A DNA stretch of 64,000 nt from Paraphoma chrysanthemicola. Lineage: Eukaryota; Ascomycota; Dothideomycetes; Pleosporales; Phaeosphaeriaceae. Positions 12,901-23,699 of the stretch are shown one piece after another; the stretch's first letter is position 1, and each line of letters begins with the position of its first letter. The stretch covers positions 1,984,001 to 2,048,000 of the forward strand of contig JAGMWG010000001.1 in assembly GCA_020744225.1 (NCBI GenBank). Reading direction: 5' to 3'. The position numbers and the translations under genes were made by a program. The notes under the pieces were generated by a model, which saw only the letters and a list, made by a program, of their open reading frames with translations, ran no database searches and had not been told where the DNA came from.

Positions 12901-13141
12901 CTCACCGTCGACGGGATATCCATCCTACCCGACTGCGAGCACTGTCCCGGCTAACGAAGGCTGGGGTGCTTGGGCGTCGCGTCAACTCAATGAGCGCACG
13001 GAGAAATTGAACGCAGTCAGTGACAATATGAACAATTTACAGCAGAATAGTGCTGGGTGGGCGGATGATGTGAACAAGTTTGTGAACAAGCAGAAGCGAG
13101 GGTTGGTCATGGGGGCTATGAAGAGCAAGTTTGGATTTTAG
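9954..13141 (+). CDS. SRO7: Sro7/tomosyn/Lgl-family exocytosis regulator
   Basis: Four exons: 9954-10040, 10111-12587, 12632-12753 and 12801-13141, with introns of 70, 44 and 47 bases, giving 1008 residues (yeast Sro7 has 1033). The N-terminus MAHLLRGKQAGI, followed by IRNYGINSK and repeated WD-type blades (such as AVWHPTGTF and SIVIWDTKDGRI), is characteristic of the Lgl/tomosyn family of double beta-propellers. These bind the t-SNARE Sec9 and Rab Sec4 to control vesicle fusion at the plasma membrane. The last exon encodes a linker and a tail (about 955-995) resembling the R-SNARE motif of tomosyn, with ERTEKL at 960-965. At the predicted ionic zero layer the residue is Asn971 rather than Arg. 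The protein ends in a Lys-rich stretch with no membrane anchor. Confidence 0.93.
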
Positions 13142-13167
13142 TGAGATCCAGATTCAGGGCCCGGGAT

Positions 13168-13213
13168 GCGGAGGTCTCTGGGAGTGGGAAGCGGAGGTCT
13201 CTGGGAGTGGGAA
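13168..13213 (+). repeat. perfect 23-base tandem duplication
   Basis: Two identical adjacent copies (13168-13190 and 13191-13213), each starting GCGGAGGTCTCTGGGAGTGG and ending GAA. It lies 27 bases after the SRO7 stop codon, probably in its 3' UTR. It is likely a recent slippage or duplication event. Confidence 0.9.
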
Positions 13214-14004
13214 GCCTGGGCTCAATCGGACATGGCTATAACTGGATTCGGTCGGTACACGATCAAAAGAAGGTTGCAATGGAAAGTATCCAAATGGTAA
13301 ATGTCTTACTGGTTCCTGCGCAACTCTCACTACCGTGACACTATCATGTAAGTCGCAACGGTGCAGCCGACAATATCACAGCCACAAGGTAAAGACATTG
13401 ACGGCAGATGGGCCACGTACCGAGGCAGAAGATACGATGACAGGAAAGCCTCATGCCCAATTCCTCTGACTTCTTGCCCTATACCCATCTGGTTCGCGCC
13501 ACAACACCTGAGCCTCCTCACGTTCCACCCATCGACCGAGCCTCAAACCCCATGCAGAGCCGCCCGTCACGCCCCTCCGTCAATCCCTCATCCAAGCCCT
13601 CCTTCCAGCCCTCCATCCGTCACACAACCGCCCCAAACGTCCCCATCCAGCCCAACGCCACTCCTCTTTCCGGCCTCACATCCACCACTCCCGCCAAGCT
13701 TTCTAGTCACGCATCGTCACGCATGTGCCCACATGCGCGAGACTGTTGATCCAGGAATGGACACTAGACACGCGGCGTTGGTGTGAGGATGGCGGAATGA
13801 CACTATGCGTCCAAGGGAGCGTTGTGTTTGGTGGAACCAAGGGAGAGAGAGAGCGCGAAAACTAACCCTGGCTCGGGCCGCTGTGGAGGGATTGGGGTAC
13901 AAGTTAAATGGATATCCTCGTTGGCGGGATTTGAGGAGATGTAAGCGGTGCGTATACGATTTACACTGTTATTCATTCGTTGAGGACCCTTTGTCCTGTT
14001 CTGT

Positions 14005-14023
14005 TGTGTGTGTATGTGTGTGT
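14005..14023 (+). repeat. TG-rich microsatellite
   Basis: A short interrupted TG dinucleotide run in the gap before the chitinase gene. No functional inference. Confidence 0.7.
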
Positions 14024-14504
14024 TGGGAAGGAAGGAAAGATGAAGGTAAATATGATCCCCACTGTTCAAGTCGCCACAATTGTTCGCTATGTGGGAGTCT
14101 GAGGAGGATATGGATATGAAAAAGGAACTGACGTGGGATCTGACAGGTTCATTCGTTTACCCTCGCGTTCGCGCTGCTCTTGTCGGAACACGAGGTTCTT
14201 GCGAAACCGCAAGTGAAATGCGATTGGTATTGTTATATGGAGCAGAGAATGGAAGCCTTGACTATACAAGTGGACAAGTTGTCAAGGATGATGGTAAGAC
14301 GTTGATCTCCCCGCGAAGAGCGGAAACGTTGGTAGAGTCAGCTGACAATATGGTAGGGCGCCGGGGAGTGGTATCCTCCCAAACAACCAGGTGAATCGGA
14401 CCCTTCGACTCCTACGAATGGATACACAGGAACGGTTGGACATCCACATGTACCTGACTCCTCTTATTTCGCATTATGTAGCGTCGAACTAACCTTGACA
14501 CCAG

Positions 14505-15939
14505 ACCAAACCAACCGACAGCCCACCTTCATACCCCACAACAACGAAATACACTGCACCAACAACAATCCCAAAGCCCCCGGTTGGCGACCGAGACGGC
14601 TACCGCGCCGTCGGGTACTACGGCAACTGGGACATTTACGCGCGCAACTTCACGCCCCAGCAAATCCCTGCCTCGCGCCTGACACACCTGCTCTACTCTT
14701 TCGCAGACAACAGGCCCGACGGAACCGTCTTTCTAACAGACACATTTGCCGATGTCGAGAAGCACTGGGCGACGGACTCGTGGTCCGAGAGTGGGAACAA
14801 CATGTACGGTAATCTCAAACAATTGGGGCTTTTGAAGCAGAAGAATAGGAATTTGAAAGTCATGTTGAGTATTGGCGGGTGGACGTATACCAATGAGAAA
14901 AAGCACATGGATCCCGTTGGCGCCAGCACAACCGCGATACAGACATTTGCCAGGAGTTGTGTCGACATGGTGCGGAATTACGGATTCGATGGAATTGATA
15001 TTGACTGGGAGTATCCACAAGATGCCACACAAGGATTGCAGTTTCTTGCGATGTTGAGGGAGACGAGGAAGGCCTTGGACGGATATGCGGATCAACTGGG
15101 CAGGGACAAAGGATATGCGGCGGAGGCGAGGCCGAGATTTCTACTAAGTATTGCGGCGCCGGCTGGGGAGGCGAATTACAAGAATATGCCGTTGAAGGAA
15201 GTAAGTGAGGAGGTGGATTTTGTGAACCTGATGGTACGTTGTTCTTTGCCATGATTGGAGGAAGTGGGCGTGTCTTCGTGAATGGAACGAATTAGTATTG
15301 ACCTTTTTGCAGGCGTACGATTATGCTGGATCGTGGGATAAGACCACGGGCCATGGTTCGAATCTGGCACCAAGCAGGTCGAATCCAAAGTCGACGCCAT
15401 ACAACACTGATTCCGTCGTCCAGCACTACCTCCGGTCAGGTGTGCCGAGCCAGAAACTCAACCTCGGAATGCCATTGTACGGCCACGCATTCACCAACAC
15501 CGCTGGCCTTGGGCAGCCATACAATGGCAATGGCAAAGGATCCTTCGAAGCCGGGATATATGACTTCAAGGACTTGCCGCTTGAAGGCGCAACCGAGTAC
15601 TGGGACGAGGAGGCATATGCGACATATAGCTATGACAATTCGACTAACATGCTTGTGAGCTACGATACTGTGGAGATGGCGCTGACCAAGGTGGGCTACA
15701 TCAAGCAGACTAAACTCGGTGGTGCCATGTGGTGGGAAGTCAGTGGAGACAAACTTGGCAAGGGCAGCATCATCACCAATGTGCGTCCCATTTCCCTCCA
15801 CGACCCATGTAGGTACTAACAAAGCTAGGTTGTCAACGACATGTCCGGTGATGACGGCAAGGGCATCGAGTCGAAGCCCAACTGGATTTACTGGCCCGAC
15901 TCAGCGTACGACAATGTAAAGCGCGGCTTCGCAGCGTGA
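14505..15939 (+). CDS. GH18 chitinase, probably non-secreted; first exon unresolved
   Basis: Hydrolyses beta-1,4 links in chitin. Exons 14505-15233, 15313-15780 and 15829-15939 join in phase (introns 79 and 48 bases), giving 435 residues plus an unknown start. The catalytic signature DGIDIDWE is at 14988-15011, with the acid/base Glu codon at 15009-15011. SIGGWTY, the MAYDYAGSWD-type block, and AMWWEVSGD are further GH18 hallmarks. The frame has a stop just upstream of 14499 and no ATG. A CTAAC branch and CAG acceptor end at 14504, so an upstream exon is required. An ATGATG followed by GTAAGA at 14288-14296 would splice in phase, but the intron (211 bases) is long. The residues before the domain (Thr/Pro-rich) show no signal peptide, as in intracellular ChiB-type enzymes. 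Confidence 0.88.
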
Positions 15940-16579
15940 CCAAGCGCCTGACCGGTATCCTTGCGCAGCGTTGTCTCCAAATGGCAATTGATCGTGAGTC
16001 TGGGCGCGGGACTGGTGGATCTGAGAGCTGAAATTTGGGCGTCGCGGCGTTCATGCAGCGGGGTTGTGTTGTAGTAATAACGTTGCAACATATAGGGTAT
16101 CGTCTTGAATCGCATTGATGCCAAGCTGAAACGCCTTTGCGTGAACTGCTGCGCGGGAACAGGTTCCGCACGGTCTGCGCCAGAACGTGACACAGGAACA
16201 TTAGAAAACACTGGGGGTTTGAGGCCTGAGGCTCCTGCTGTTGCGTGCGATGCTCCGGAGAGCTGATTCACGTTTAGTTTCTGTACATGCGGCATGCAGC
16301 AGCTCGCGTTCGGCTTAAGGTCTACGAAGCGAAACTGTCCTCATGATGAGCAGGGTAAGCGTGCTGAAATGCCGATCGGCTAGCTGAAGGTATTGGTTTG
16401 CGGATCTCTCATAAGATCCGTTGATGTCGTTGAATTTGCGTAGCGTCTGAGCGCATGAACTCCCAGGAATATGCCGTACCCAATGCGTATATGTATATAC
16501 AACCTGACTCAATAACGCCGTAGCTCCGTCTAATCCCAGCGAGACCAAGCTTTGATTTGCACCAAAATGTGCGTTCGCG
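15940..16579. other. intergenic between convergent genes
   Basis: About 640 bases between the stop codons of the chitinase and J-protein genes, which converge. Presumably two 3' UTRs. I see no gene or repeat. Confidence 0.45.
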
Positions 16580-17500
16580 TTATTGCCTGCGTGCCGCTTC
16601 AGGTGCGCACGTCTCGGCAGGCGGGAGCAAGCGCTGGTACGAGACCTCGCCGGCCAATTGCGCCTCTCTGTGATCGAGGAATGTGCGTATCCGCTGGTCC
16701 CGGTCCCCGCTGATGGTGGCGTTCTTGCTGCGCTGCAGGGTCGTGCTTGCCTCTCGGTGTATCTGGTCGCGCCGCTCAATGACTGAGCTATTGAAGGTGC
16801 TGAACCTCGTCCCCTGCACGACCCCGCCTATACTGACGAACGCAAAGATGAGGGAAATGAAAGCGAAATTGGACAGCTGAATGGTCCTCGCATCGCCCTC
16901 AGAGCCGCCCTCGTTCTCGTGGCGCCACCGCTCCCAGTCCTCCCACGTCGCATTGTTGCGAGGGTCGGTGGCCCAGCGCCGGCGGTCGAACTCCCATTCG
17001 TGGGAGGCGGGTGAAGAGGGTGTGCGATGGTGGCCGGCCCAGCCATGGCCCCATGCGTCGTATGCCTTGCGCTTTTCGATATCAGAGAGAATATCGTGCG
17101 CAGCGACCAGCATGCGGTAGCGCTCCAGGCGCACATGGAGCGGGAGATCGGCTATTGGCGATATATTGTGGCTGCGGTCGGGGTGGTAGAGCTTCACGAG
17201 GGCATAGAAGCGCTGCTTGGTGTACAGCTCGCCACGGCTGCACTTGAGAATCTGATATGGCGTGGGCGTGACGTGCGGCTTGACGGCCTCGGGCCAATGC
17301 AGCAACTCTGAATCATCGCGGTGTGAGGGTGCGTCCACGTGCTGGGCGTAGGAGCGCGTCTGTCGTGCGGCATGCTGCTGCGTGAACGTATGACGGCATG
17401 ACTTTCCGCACGGATGCGGCGGAGACGAGGTGTGGCTATAGTACAGCGGGCTCAGATTAGTATACGACGAGAACAGTAGCGATGACTTCTTAGACAGCAT
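16580..17500 (-). CDS. J-domain protein with membrane segment, probable mitochondrial
   Basis: A single exon of 306 residues starting at the first ATG. Residues 80-152 form a J domain: PYQILKCSRG, helix II YALVKLYHPDRS with the essential HPD at 106-108, and helix III/IV ending in RKAYDAWG. J domains stimulate Hsp70 ATPase. The first 60 residues are rich in Ser, Arg, His and Tyr and poor in acids, suggesting a mitochondrial presequence. One hydrophobic segment (about 211-230) follows a Trp/Arg-rich region, and the C-terminus is a charged helix. This layout matches fungal mitochondrial DnaJ-like proteins anchored in the inner membrane, of unknown client. No zinc finger or glycine-rich region, so it is a class C J-protein. 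Confidence 0.82.
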   Translation of the reverse strand: MLSKKSSLLFSSYTNLSPLYYSHTSSPPHPCGKSCRHTFTQQHAARQTRSYAQHVDAPSHRDDSELLHWPEAVKPHVTPTPYQILKCSRGELYTKQRFYALVKLYHPDRSHNISPIADLPLHVRLERYRMLVAAHDILSDIEKRKAYDAWGHGWAGHHRTPSSPASHEWEFDRRRWATDPRNNATWEDWERWRHENEGGSEGDARTIQLSNFAFISLIFAFVSIGGVVQGTRFSTFNSSVIERRDQIHREASTTLQRSKNATISGDRDQRIRTFLDHREAQLAGEVSYQRLLPPAETCAPEAARRQ

Positions 17501-18204
17501 TGTCAGGCAATGGCTGTTGCCGTCCGTGTGTGGGCGCGCATGTCTCGAGTGAGGGATGTGGATGTGGGGGTGGAGGGGAAGGTGCAGTGCATGGCAACTG
17601 CCCCGTGCATGAGATCGCCGGCAGCGACGCCCATGCGCCCGATCGTACCTGCCATGCCTGCTGCCCGTGGTGCCCGTCCTAGCCCGCTTGGAGCGAACCG
17701 ACGTGGGCCGAGCGCCTTCGTCTCCGTTGCCTGTGTTTCCAACCGGTCGTCAACCACGACTCGTCGCACTCGGAGAATTCTCGACGGCGCCGTTGTGTCA
17801 AGAAACAGCCACCAGCGCGCGAGCGGACACTCGCCGCGCCGCCCGCTGCTCCCTCTTGCCTTCCGCGGCCTGCCTGTGGAGACGTTGGCAGGATCGCGTC
17901 CACGGTCCGTTTGGGTCATTGCGAGTTTGAACTGGGTTTCTTAGCCCTCGGGTCCGCATTCCTGGTGTCCAGAACCACCCCCTGCGCAATACGAGCTACT
18001 CAGTGAATGCATGAACTGCTCGCTTGAAGCAGCTAACCCTCACCCGAGTTGGTTCTTCAACTCGGGCTGCGGTGGATTCTGGTAAGGATTCTGACTCTGC
18101 TATAAGTCCTTTCGTTATCTGTGTGTCGTGCGCCGCGCCCGTTCATTTACATTGCGGCGTCCACACCTCCACTACCTGACAGTGCTTTTCCCATCTTATC
18201 CCGC
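17501..18204. other. GC-rich intergenic region, divergent promoters
   Basis: About 700 bases between the J-protein start (-) and the start of the unknown 415-residue gene (+). The first half is GC rich, which opens long frames on both strands (for example 17503-17919), none with recognisable content. A short T/A-rich stretch near 18100-18120 could be the + strand core promoter. Confidence 0.4.
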
Positions 18205-19502
18205 ATGCTCTTATATCCCACCGTTCCCATGTTGGCCACAGCTCGCATCCACGATCCGACCATGCGTGACTTGGAGCAAGAGTTGCGAGACTCCCTTGCC
18301 CGTCGCCGCGGTAGCAATGGCGAGCCACTCGATGGTCTGCACGTGCTGACACGCCGCATGGAGCATGAAGAGGAGGAGCAATTTGATGTCGATCTCACCA
18401 TCCTGGATTTCCTCGTCTACAAGGCCACAGACTTGGTTTTTGAGTGGCGGTCAAGTGCTGATCCGTTCCATTCTGATCTTCCGAGTGCTCTCGTTACCAT
18501 GACTGGAGGTAAGTTTGACATCAAGTCAACCTTTCGAATTTCTACTAACACAAGTCAGAATGGAGGAATTTCCTTTCCCATCGGCATCATGGCCGGCGGT
18601 TGACCCGACCTGCGGCCTTGCGCTCGCGGCTATTACAGTTCCTGTTGATCTTCACCCACCGGCTGCAGCACGATGAGACTTGGACGAATGAAGATTCTCT
18701 TAATGAGCTGCGAGACCAGAACAAGTGCCGCGGAGACTACTGGCAACAGCGGACAGACCACTTACCTGCATTACAGCGGCCCTTTGATCCGCAGAGGGAA
18801 CTGCCGCTGTCAGACGGGGCACTATTCGAAAATCGCAACAACCTCGCCTCTGCTCTGAATATGCCTCGGGATCAAAGAAGATGGGTGACAGATGTCGCAG
18901 GCACTCCTTCGCTACACTGTCTGCTTCCTCTGTTTATCGAGCTCACAGCCACGAGGGTCAACCTGGACGATGACTGGGTGCCAACTTCGGAATGGCTTGA
19001 CTTGGCAGCCCAGTTCATGATGCAGGCTGCAATTGAAGAGTATCTCCGCAATGGTGCTTATGGTGCCGACACCTTTGACACTATTTTTGCTTTTGGCTGT
19101 CCAGGGCCCAGATGGGCAGAGGAGGGTGCAGATGTCACGGCGATGCGAAGACTATTCTGCAATGAGAGCAATCCGCGCGAAGAGATTCGTCAATGGTCGA
19201 GTATCAAGCGGCGATATATCAATGAGGTTCGTGTCAACGCATGCACGCCGAGACTTTCACTGACAAGAAATCAGCTCTTACCTCAAAGTCCGTCGCAGTC
19301 GTCACTTCAGGCCATACAAGCTGCGGAAGCGCGGTACCCTTACGGCGCATTCGAGGTTCATGTTCTGTCCTTCTTGGAGCATCTGCATCGTGGCATAGTC
19401 AAGCCCGACCTCGCGCAAGTGGAGGAGGGTCGTTTCAACATTGACGGAAACGAATTATCGGAAGCCGAGTCCCGTGCAATGATAAGGCGCATGTGCCTTT
19501 GA
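18205..19502 (+). CDS. uncharacterised fungal protein, 415 aa
   Basis: Exons 18205-18508 and 18559-19502 join over a 50-base intron (GTAAGT...CTAAC...CAG). The next exon is open in the correct phase and gives TGEWRNFLSHRHHGRR across the junction. The start could be ATG at 18205, 18229 or 18262; the last begins a clean acidic helix (MRDLEQELRDSLARR). The protein is soluble and mixed helical, with many Trp and Arg, a C-terminal helix ending in SRAMIRRMCL, and no signal peptide or membrane segment. I recognise no domain. Codon use and intron structure match neighbours, so it looks like a normal resident gene. Confidence 0.7.
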
Positions 19503-20493
19503 GTGCGTTTTGTCATTCCGTGTTTACCTCGCTCGCCTATTGTGGCCATCCCTTCCATCCCTTTCGACATGATGCACCTTTCATCAACACTGACGCCTAC
19601 TGTCGCTTGTTCTTGCATATCACTTTAGCGATTGCCCTTCTTGTTAATACCACGGTACTGTTGGCTACCGCAGCTGCATCATTTCGCGCCTTCCAAGTCT
19701 TAAGCGTCACCTTCTCTTCTAGTGGAGTTCGTGCAACCAGTGTACAACCTTCAACATCAAGCACAATATACCCAGCATTCGCGTCGGCGACCCATGAGAT
19801 GCGACATGACCTTGTTCATTGTTCCATGATTTCTTCTTCTGCGTGACAAATTGTGCTGACCACTGCACCTACCCGGATTTTGCCCGCCTGTGCGCACCTT
19901 CACTGTTACACAGATTGCGCGAAGCACATCGCGCTTATCATGCGGCAGTATTCTGAATGGGCATCGAGCGAAGCGAACTGCCACGACTTGTTCACCGTCC
20001 CCGCAGCCTAGCCACATCGATCCAATCAAGGTATGCCTGTCTGCATTCTGGCGCTGAGCATGCACGTAACTTCTTAGTGTTAGTTTGGAGGCGTTCAATT
20101 ATTTACTGTTGCGGTCTAGTGTCCATACGATCGAGCAAGACCGAACTACACCTTCGCACGACATGCATCCCGCCATGCGGCGCTGATGATGCTTCAACCT
20201 CTCACATGTACCTGAAGCGCAGAGATGGCGCTGAAGTGAGAAAGTAGCATGTGCATCCGCGGAGCTGTACGAGGTCTGAGCTGGGCAGAAGGAACAGGAA
20301 GGACGCCCCTGGCATAAACGGCAAGCGCAACATCCAGCTGGACGTGCGTGTTTGCTCTAGAGATCACGCTCTCCGCTCTCGCCCTCTCTATGCCCGGCGG
20401 ACTGGTCGGCTGTGGCCATATAAAAGATGCTGCTGGCTGGCTTCACCAACTCTTTCCCACAGCACCTCCAGCACAGGGACAAGAACGGTGACC
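19503..20493. other. intergenic, promoter of secreted hydrolase
   Basis: About 1 kb between tandem genes. Only weak short frames are seen. The right end holds the hydrolase core promoter. Confidence 0.4.
20419..20425 (+). promoter_or_regulatory. TATA box of secreted hydrolase gene
   Basis: TATAAAA lies 69-75 bases upstream of the ATG at 20494, the clearest TATA box in the window. It suggests a regulated rather than constitutive promoter (general inference from fungal promoters). Confidence 0.55.
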
Positions 20494-21452
20494 ATGTCTC
20501 GACAATTTGTCTTTATAATTCTTCTCTCCGCCTTTCTCTCGTTCATCGCGGTGTCCAAAGCAGCTCCAGAAGCAGCAAAGCCCAGGACAGCCGTCATTCT
20601 CGTCCATGGTGCCTTTGGCAATGCCGCCGTTTGGGACCAAGTGAAGAGCCGTCTCGACAAGATTGGCTACGACGTCGAAGCCGTCGATCTCCCTTCTGTC
20701 GGTAAAGACAGTGCAAAGGTTGATCGCACACCTGACATCAGGGTGGTGCAGAAGGCGATTGGGAAGTGCCTTCACAAGGGTCGCGAACAGGACGTCATTC
20801 TTGTTGGGAATAGTTATGGGGCAACAGTCATCGGAGATGCAGTCAAGGACTATGAGCGCTTGTCATCGGTCAATGCGCAGGCGCCGGCTCAAGGAAGAAT
20901 TCTGGGTGTGATTATGGTAAGTCGTGTCTCGTCTTGAAGTGTGACTGCAACACAAGTTCCAGAGCAAATCGAGAACATTAGCCAGGATAAACCATATACT
21001 GATTTCCACCCAAGCTCTCTGGCTTCATACCATATACCAACGAAGTGACCAGCGGCCACCCCGACATCCGTGTGATCTCACCATCTTGGTTCCGTTTCGA
21101 AGGCACCAGCCTCGTATATTGGGACAATGAGCTCAAGAAATACCCACCATCAAACACCTTGTTCAATTTACTCGGCAAAGGCCCTGCTGCTTCCGCAGTT
21201 GCCCAACTCGCGCCCTCATCTTTTGCAGCGCTCAACGCCACGGCACAGTACATTCCGTACACGGGCAAGTTCAGATGTCTGTACGTTATCGGGAAGTACG
21301 ACAATGCTGTTCCGCCAGCGTTGTCATCGAGTTATATTGAGCAGCCTGGTGCGAAGTTTGAGGTTCTGACCATTGATGGCGATCATGAGCCGCAGTTGAG
21401 TAGGCCAGATACGGTTGTGAAAGTGATTAGAAGGTTTGCCGGGGAGACCTAG
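20494..21452 (+). CDS. secreted alpha/beta hydrolase
   Basis: Exons 20494-20916 and 21015-21452 join over a 98-base intron (GTAAGT, acceptor AAG, less usual than YAG), giving 286 residues. Residues 1-23 form a signal peptide ending near SKA. The fold markers follow: oxyanion-loop HGAFGNAAVW at 38-47, nucleophile elbow GNSYG with Ser107, a likely acid Asp237 (GKYDNAV) and His265 (GDHEP). This is the Abhydrolase_6-type family that includes esterases and plant-like salicylate or nitrile hydrolases. The elbow has Asn where His is commoner. The substrate cannot be told. Secretion suggests action on extracellular esters. Confidence 0.85.
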
Positions 21453-22631
21453 GAGATGTCCTTTGGCTGAAGCTCACTATGTGTTTGAACAGCTTCCTCA
21501 AGATCAAAGTTGGGTGGGACCAGGTCGTAAGGAATAGATGACGGGAAGGAATTGATGTAGACGCTCACTAGACTGAAACGATTCATGATCAAACAAAAAA
21601 AAAAACAAATCGTTGCTTTTGAACACGTCTCATTGTTTGCTTTTCTGGGAGATTAAACGAATCGCGACTTCGTTAAAAAGGCGGGTAGATGAGTTACTAA
21701 CGAGAAATTCTGCACAGTTCAACCTACTAAGGTATGCGTTCGATACATAGACCAGCCAGCTCAAAACGACGCCACACTGCACGCATACCTAATCTCTAAG
21801 CATAGCAGAACTTCTCACCCAACTATGATCCAGGAAAAAGAAGTATCTAACAAAGGCTAGCAACAGTAATGCCCAGGAACGTAACAACAACACTCACGAT
21901 GACTCTTGAAGCCTTTGAGATGAAATCCCGCATCATTGGTGTGCACTTTAGTACTGGCGCACGTAGCGTCAGATCGACGCACGCGACGCAGGTGGGGACT
22001 TTATCCGATATGCCAAACTCGGGAGATAGCTGTGGATGCTTGCGGGGCGTTGTTATGTTTCAATGGTACAAGAGGAGCCGTTCAGATATCATAGAGATTA
22101 ATGATATTGAGGTATTGTAGGATAACAAGGCTGTGTGTCAAGTGTCCAACGACGAAGGGAGTTACAGGCATGTATAGGCAGAGAGGTATGAGAGCGATAA
22201 ATGCGAGTGATGACGACGAGGATGGAGGAAGTGATAGGGCGAGGAGAGTACATTTACGGCAATACAAGGACGGTGGGCTGGGATGCGGTCGAGCTAGTTG
22301 TAGAGCGGTGTAGAAATCAAACCTTGCCTGGCGTGTGAGTGCTAGAGTGACCTGCTCAAACTCATTGGACACATCATCCCATTTCTACGCTGCTGCTTTC
22401 TTGAATTACGATGTTGAATATGTTAGCTGCATGAAACAGGCCCTAATTACCTTCTTTAATGGATTGACCTTCTGGTGCGCAACACTATTAAATGTGTCTT
22501 TGAATATGTCTATACTCTATATCAACACCTCGCAAATCAAATCATGGATATCATTCCGTTCATGGGCCGGATCAGCTCAATCAAAACGCCCCAGGCGCTG
22601 GCAACAGTTGAGAGTCAACCTAACTCATAGC
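21453..22631. other. intergenic between convergent genes
   Basis: About 1.2 kb. It contains an 11-base A run (21595-21605) and A/T-rich sequence. A 96-codon minus frame (22082-22372) has an unusual composition and no recognisable domain, so I do not call it. Confidence 0.4.
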
Positions 22632-23594
22632 CTAGACATCCGCGATCTCCTCCTCGACCCAACTTCGCCACTCCTTCCACTCCGGATAAGTCAGCGAAAC
22701 CTTCTTGCCCTGATACCGCACCACATTCAGGTCCACCTTCTTCCACTCGTCCTTACGTCCACTCCAGCCCGCTTTCCGCATCAAGCTGACCAATGTCTCC
22801 TCCTTGGTCCACCCTTGTTCCTTGGCTACGTCGGGCAAGTAGGTAGCACCGTAGCGCCTATTGTGATGCGTAAACGATATGCGAAGGCCATGGGTGCCCA
22901 GGTCCCAATCGAGAGAGTGCGATGCCGGCTCGAAGTTTGTAAGGAGGGTGACGGCGCATTCGAGAGAAGCGAGTTCGCGAGCGGAAATGGGGTTAAAGCG
23001 AGTGTCGTCAAAAGCGCTGTGGGTTAATCATGAGCATGCAAGCAACAGATGACTAGTTATGAGGATGGCTTACGAGGTTAGCGCATAGCTCTTGAGGCCC
23101 TCATCGAGCTCCTGTGCCTCGAACGTGCCGATACAGCCTCTTAACCGTCTGTCTCCGCTCCTAGTGACTGTGTTCCAAGTCACAAATAGCGGGCTGTCTT
23201 CGACTGTCTCTTGCTCTGCCTGCTGTAGCTTGGAGATGATGTTGCTGCGGCTCGAATTTGAGCTCTTGCTTGTTGCGCTGCTGGCTTCGCTTATACCGCT
23301 CGGTGTTGAGCTGGCGCTGTGCAAGCTAGACGAGCTTGCTGTGGAAGGTGAGGGCGCTAAAAGGCGGGAAACCGCGGCGGGCTTGTAGGTAGGGTCTGTA
23401 GTGTTGGGAGGCGAGAGAGCGCTGCTTTCCTCGCTTTCTGTGTCTTCTGGCGGTTCTAGCGCTTCTGTTGTGGTTGGATCTGCGTTGTACTTCTTCCAGA
23501 GTGCTTCAACTTGGCGAAGAGACAGTCCAGGTCGCTTCTCAAGGCTTGCAGCCAGGCTCTCGAAGCAGTATGCGCAGTGTGCCTGAGTAGCCAT
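22632..23594 (-). CDS. AMMECR1-family protein
   Basis: Exons 23594-23074 and 23016-22632 join over a 57-base intron (GTAAGC...CAG), giving 301 residues. The family signature LRGCIGTF is at 151-158, preceded by PLFVTWN. The second exon carries DTRFNPISARELASLECAVTLL and GLRISF, all core features of the conserved AMMECR1 domain. A Ser-rich disordered insertion (about 55-120) separates an N-terminal piece containing the paired cysteines CAYC from the domain core, a layout usual in fungi. The molecular function of the family is not established. A role with nucleic acids or signalling is only proposed. Confidence 0.92.
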
Positions 23595-23699
23595 CTTGAC
23601 TGTGCTGTACCGTGCTGCCTAGCTGCTTGTTTGACCAGGAATAACACCGCCGGATTTGGAAAAGGTGGGCAATCGCAATGAGATTCAGGCAAGAGGGGA

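Larger units (their letters stand above)
13142..14504. other. intergenic with C-rich strand-biased tract; 5' part of chitinase gene
   Basis: About 1.4 kb. It contains a 23-base tandem duplication, a C-rich plus-strand stretch (about 13450-13740) and a TG-rich microsatellite. The missing first exon and promoter of the GH18 gene must lie near its right end. A 98-codon Pro-rich frame at 13453-13749 follows the C bias and I do not call it a gene. Confidence 0.45.

Noticed and set aside
14080..14394. 104-codon plus frame just before the chitinase
   Set aside because: It does not splice in phase into the GH18 exon and has no recognisable content.
17503..17944. Overlapping frames of 138-144 codons on both strands
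   Set aside because: They sit in a GC-rich promoter region, overlap each other and have repetitive Arg/Pro/Ala content without domains.
21595..21605. 11-base A run as a retroelement tail
   Set aside because: No target-site duplication or reverse-transcriptase remnant nearby; too short.
22082..22372. 96-codon minus frame with hydrophobic segments
   Set aside because: Low-complexity Pro/Ser/Leu, no signal peptide at the start, and no domain; hydrophobicity follows from A/T-rich sequence.
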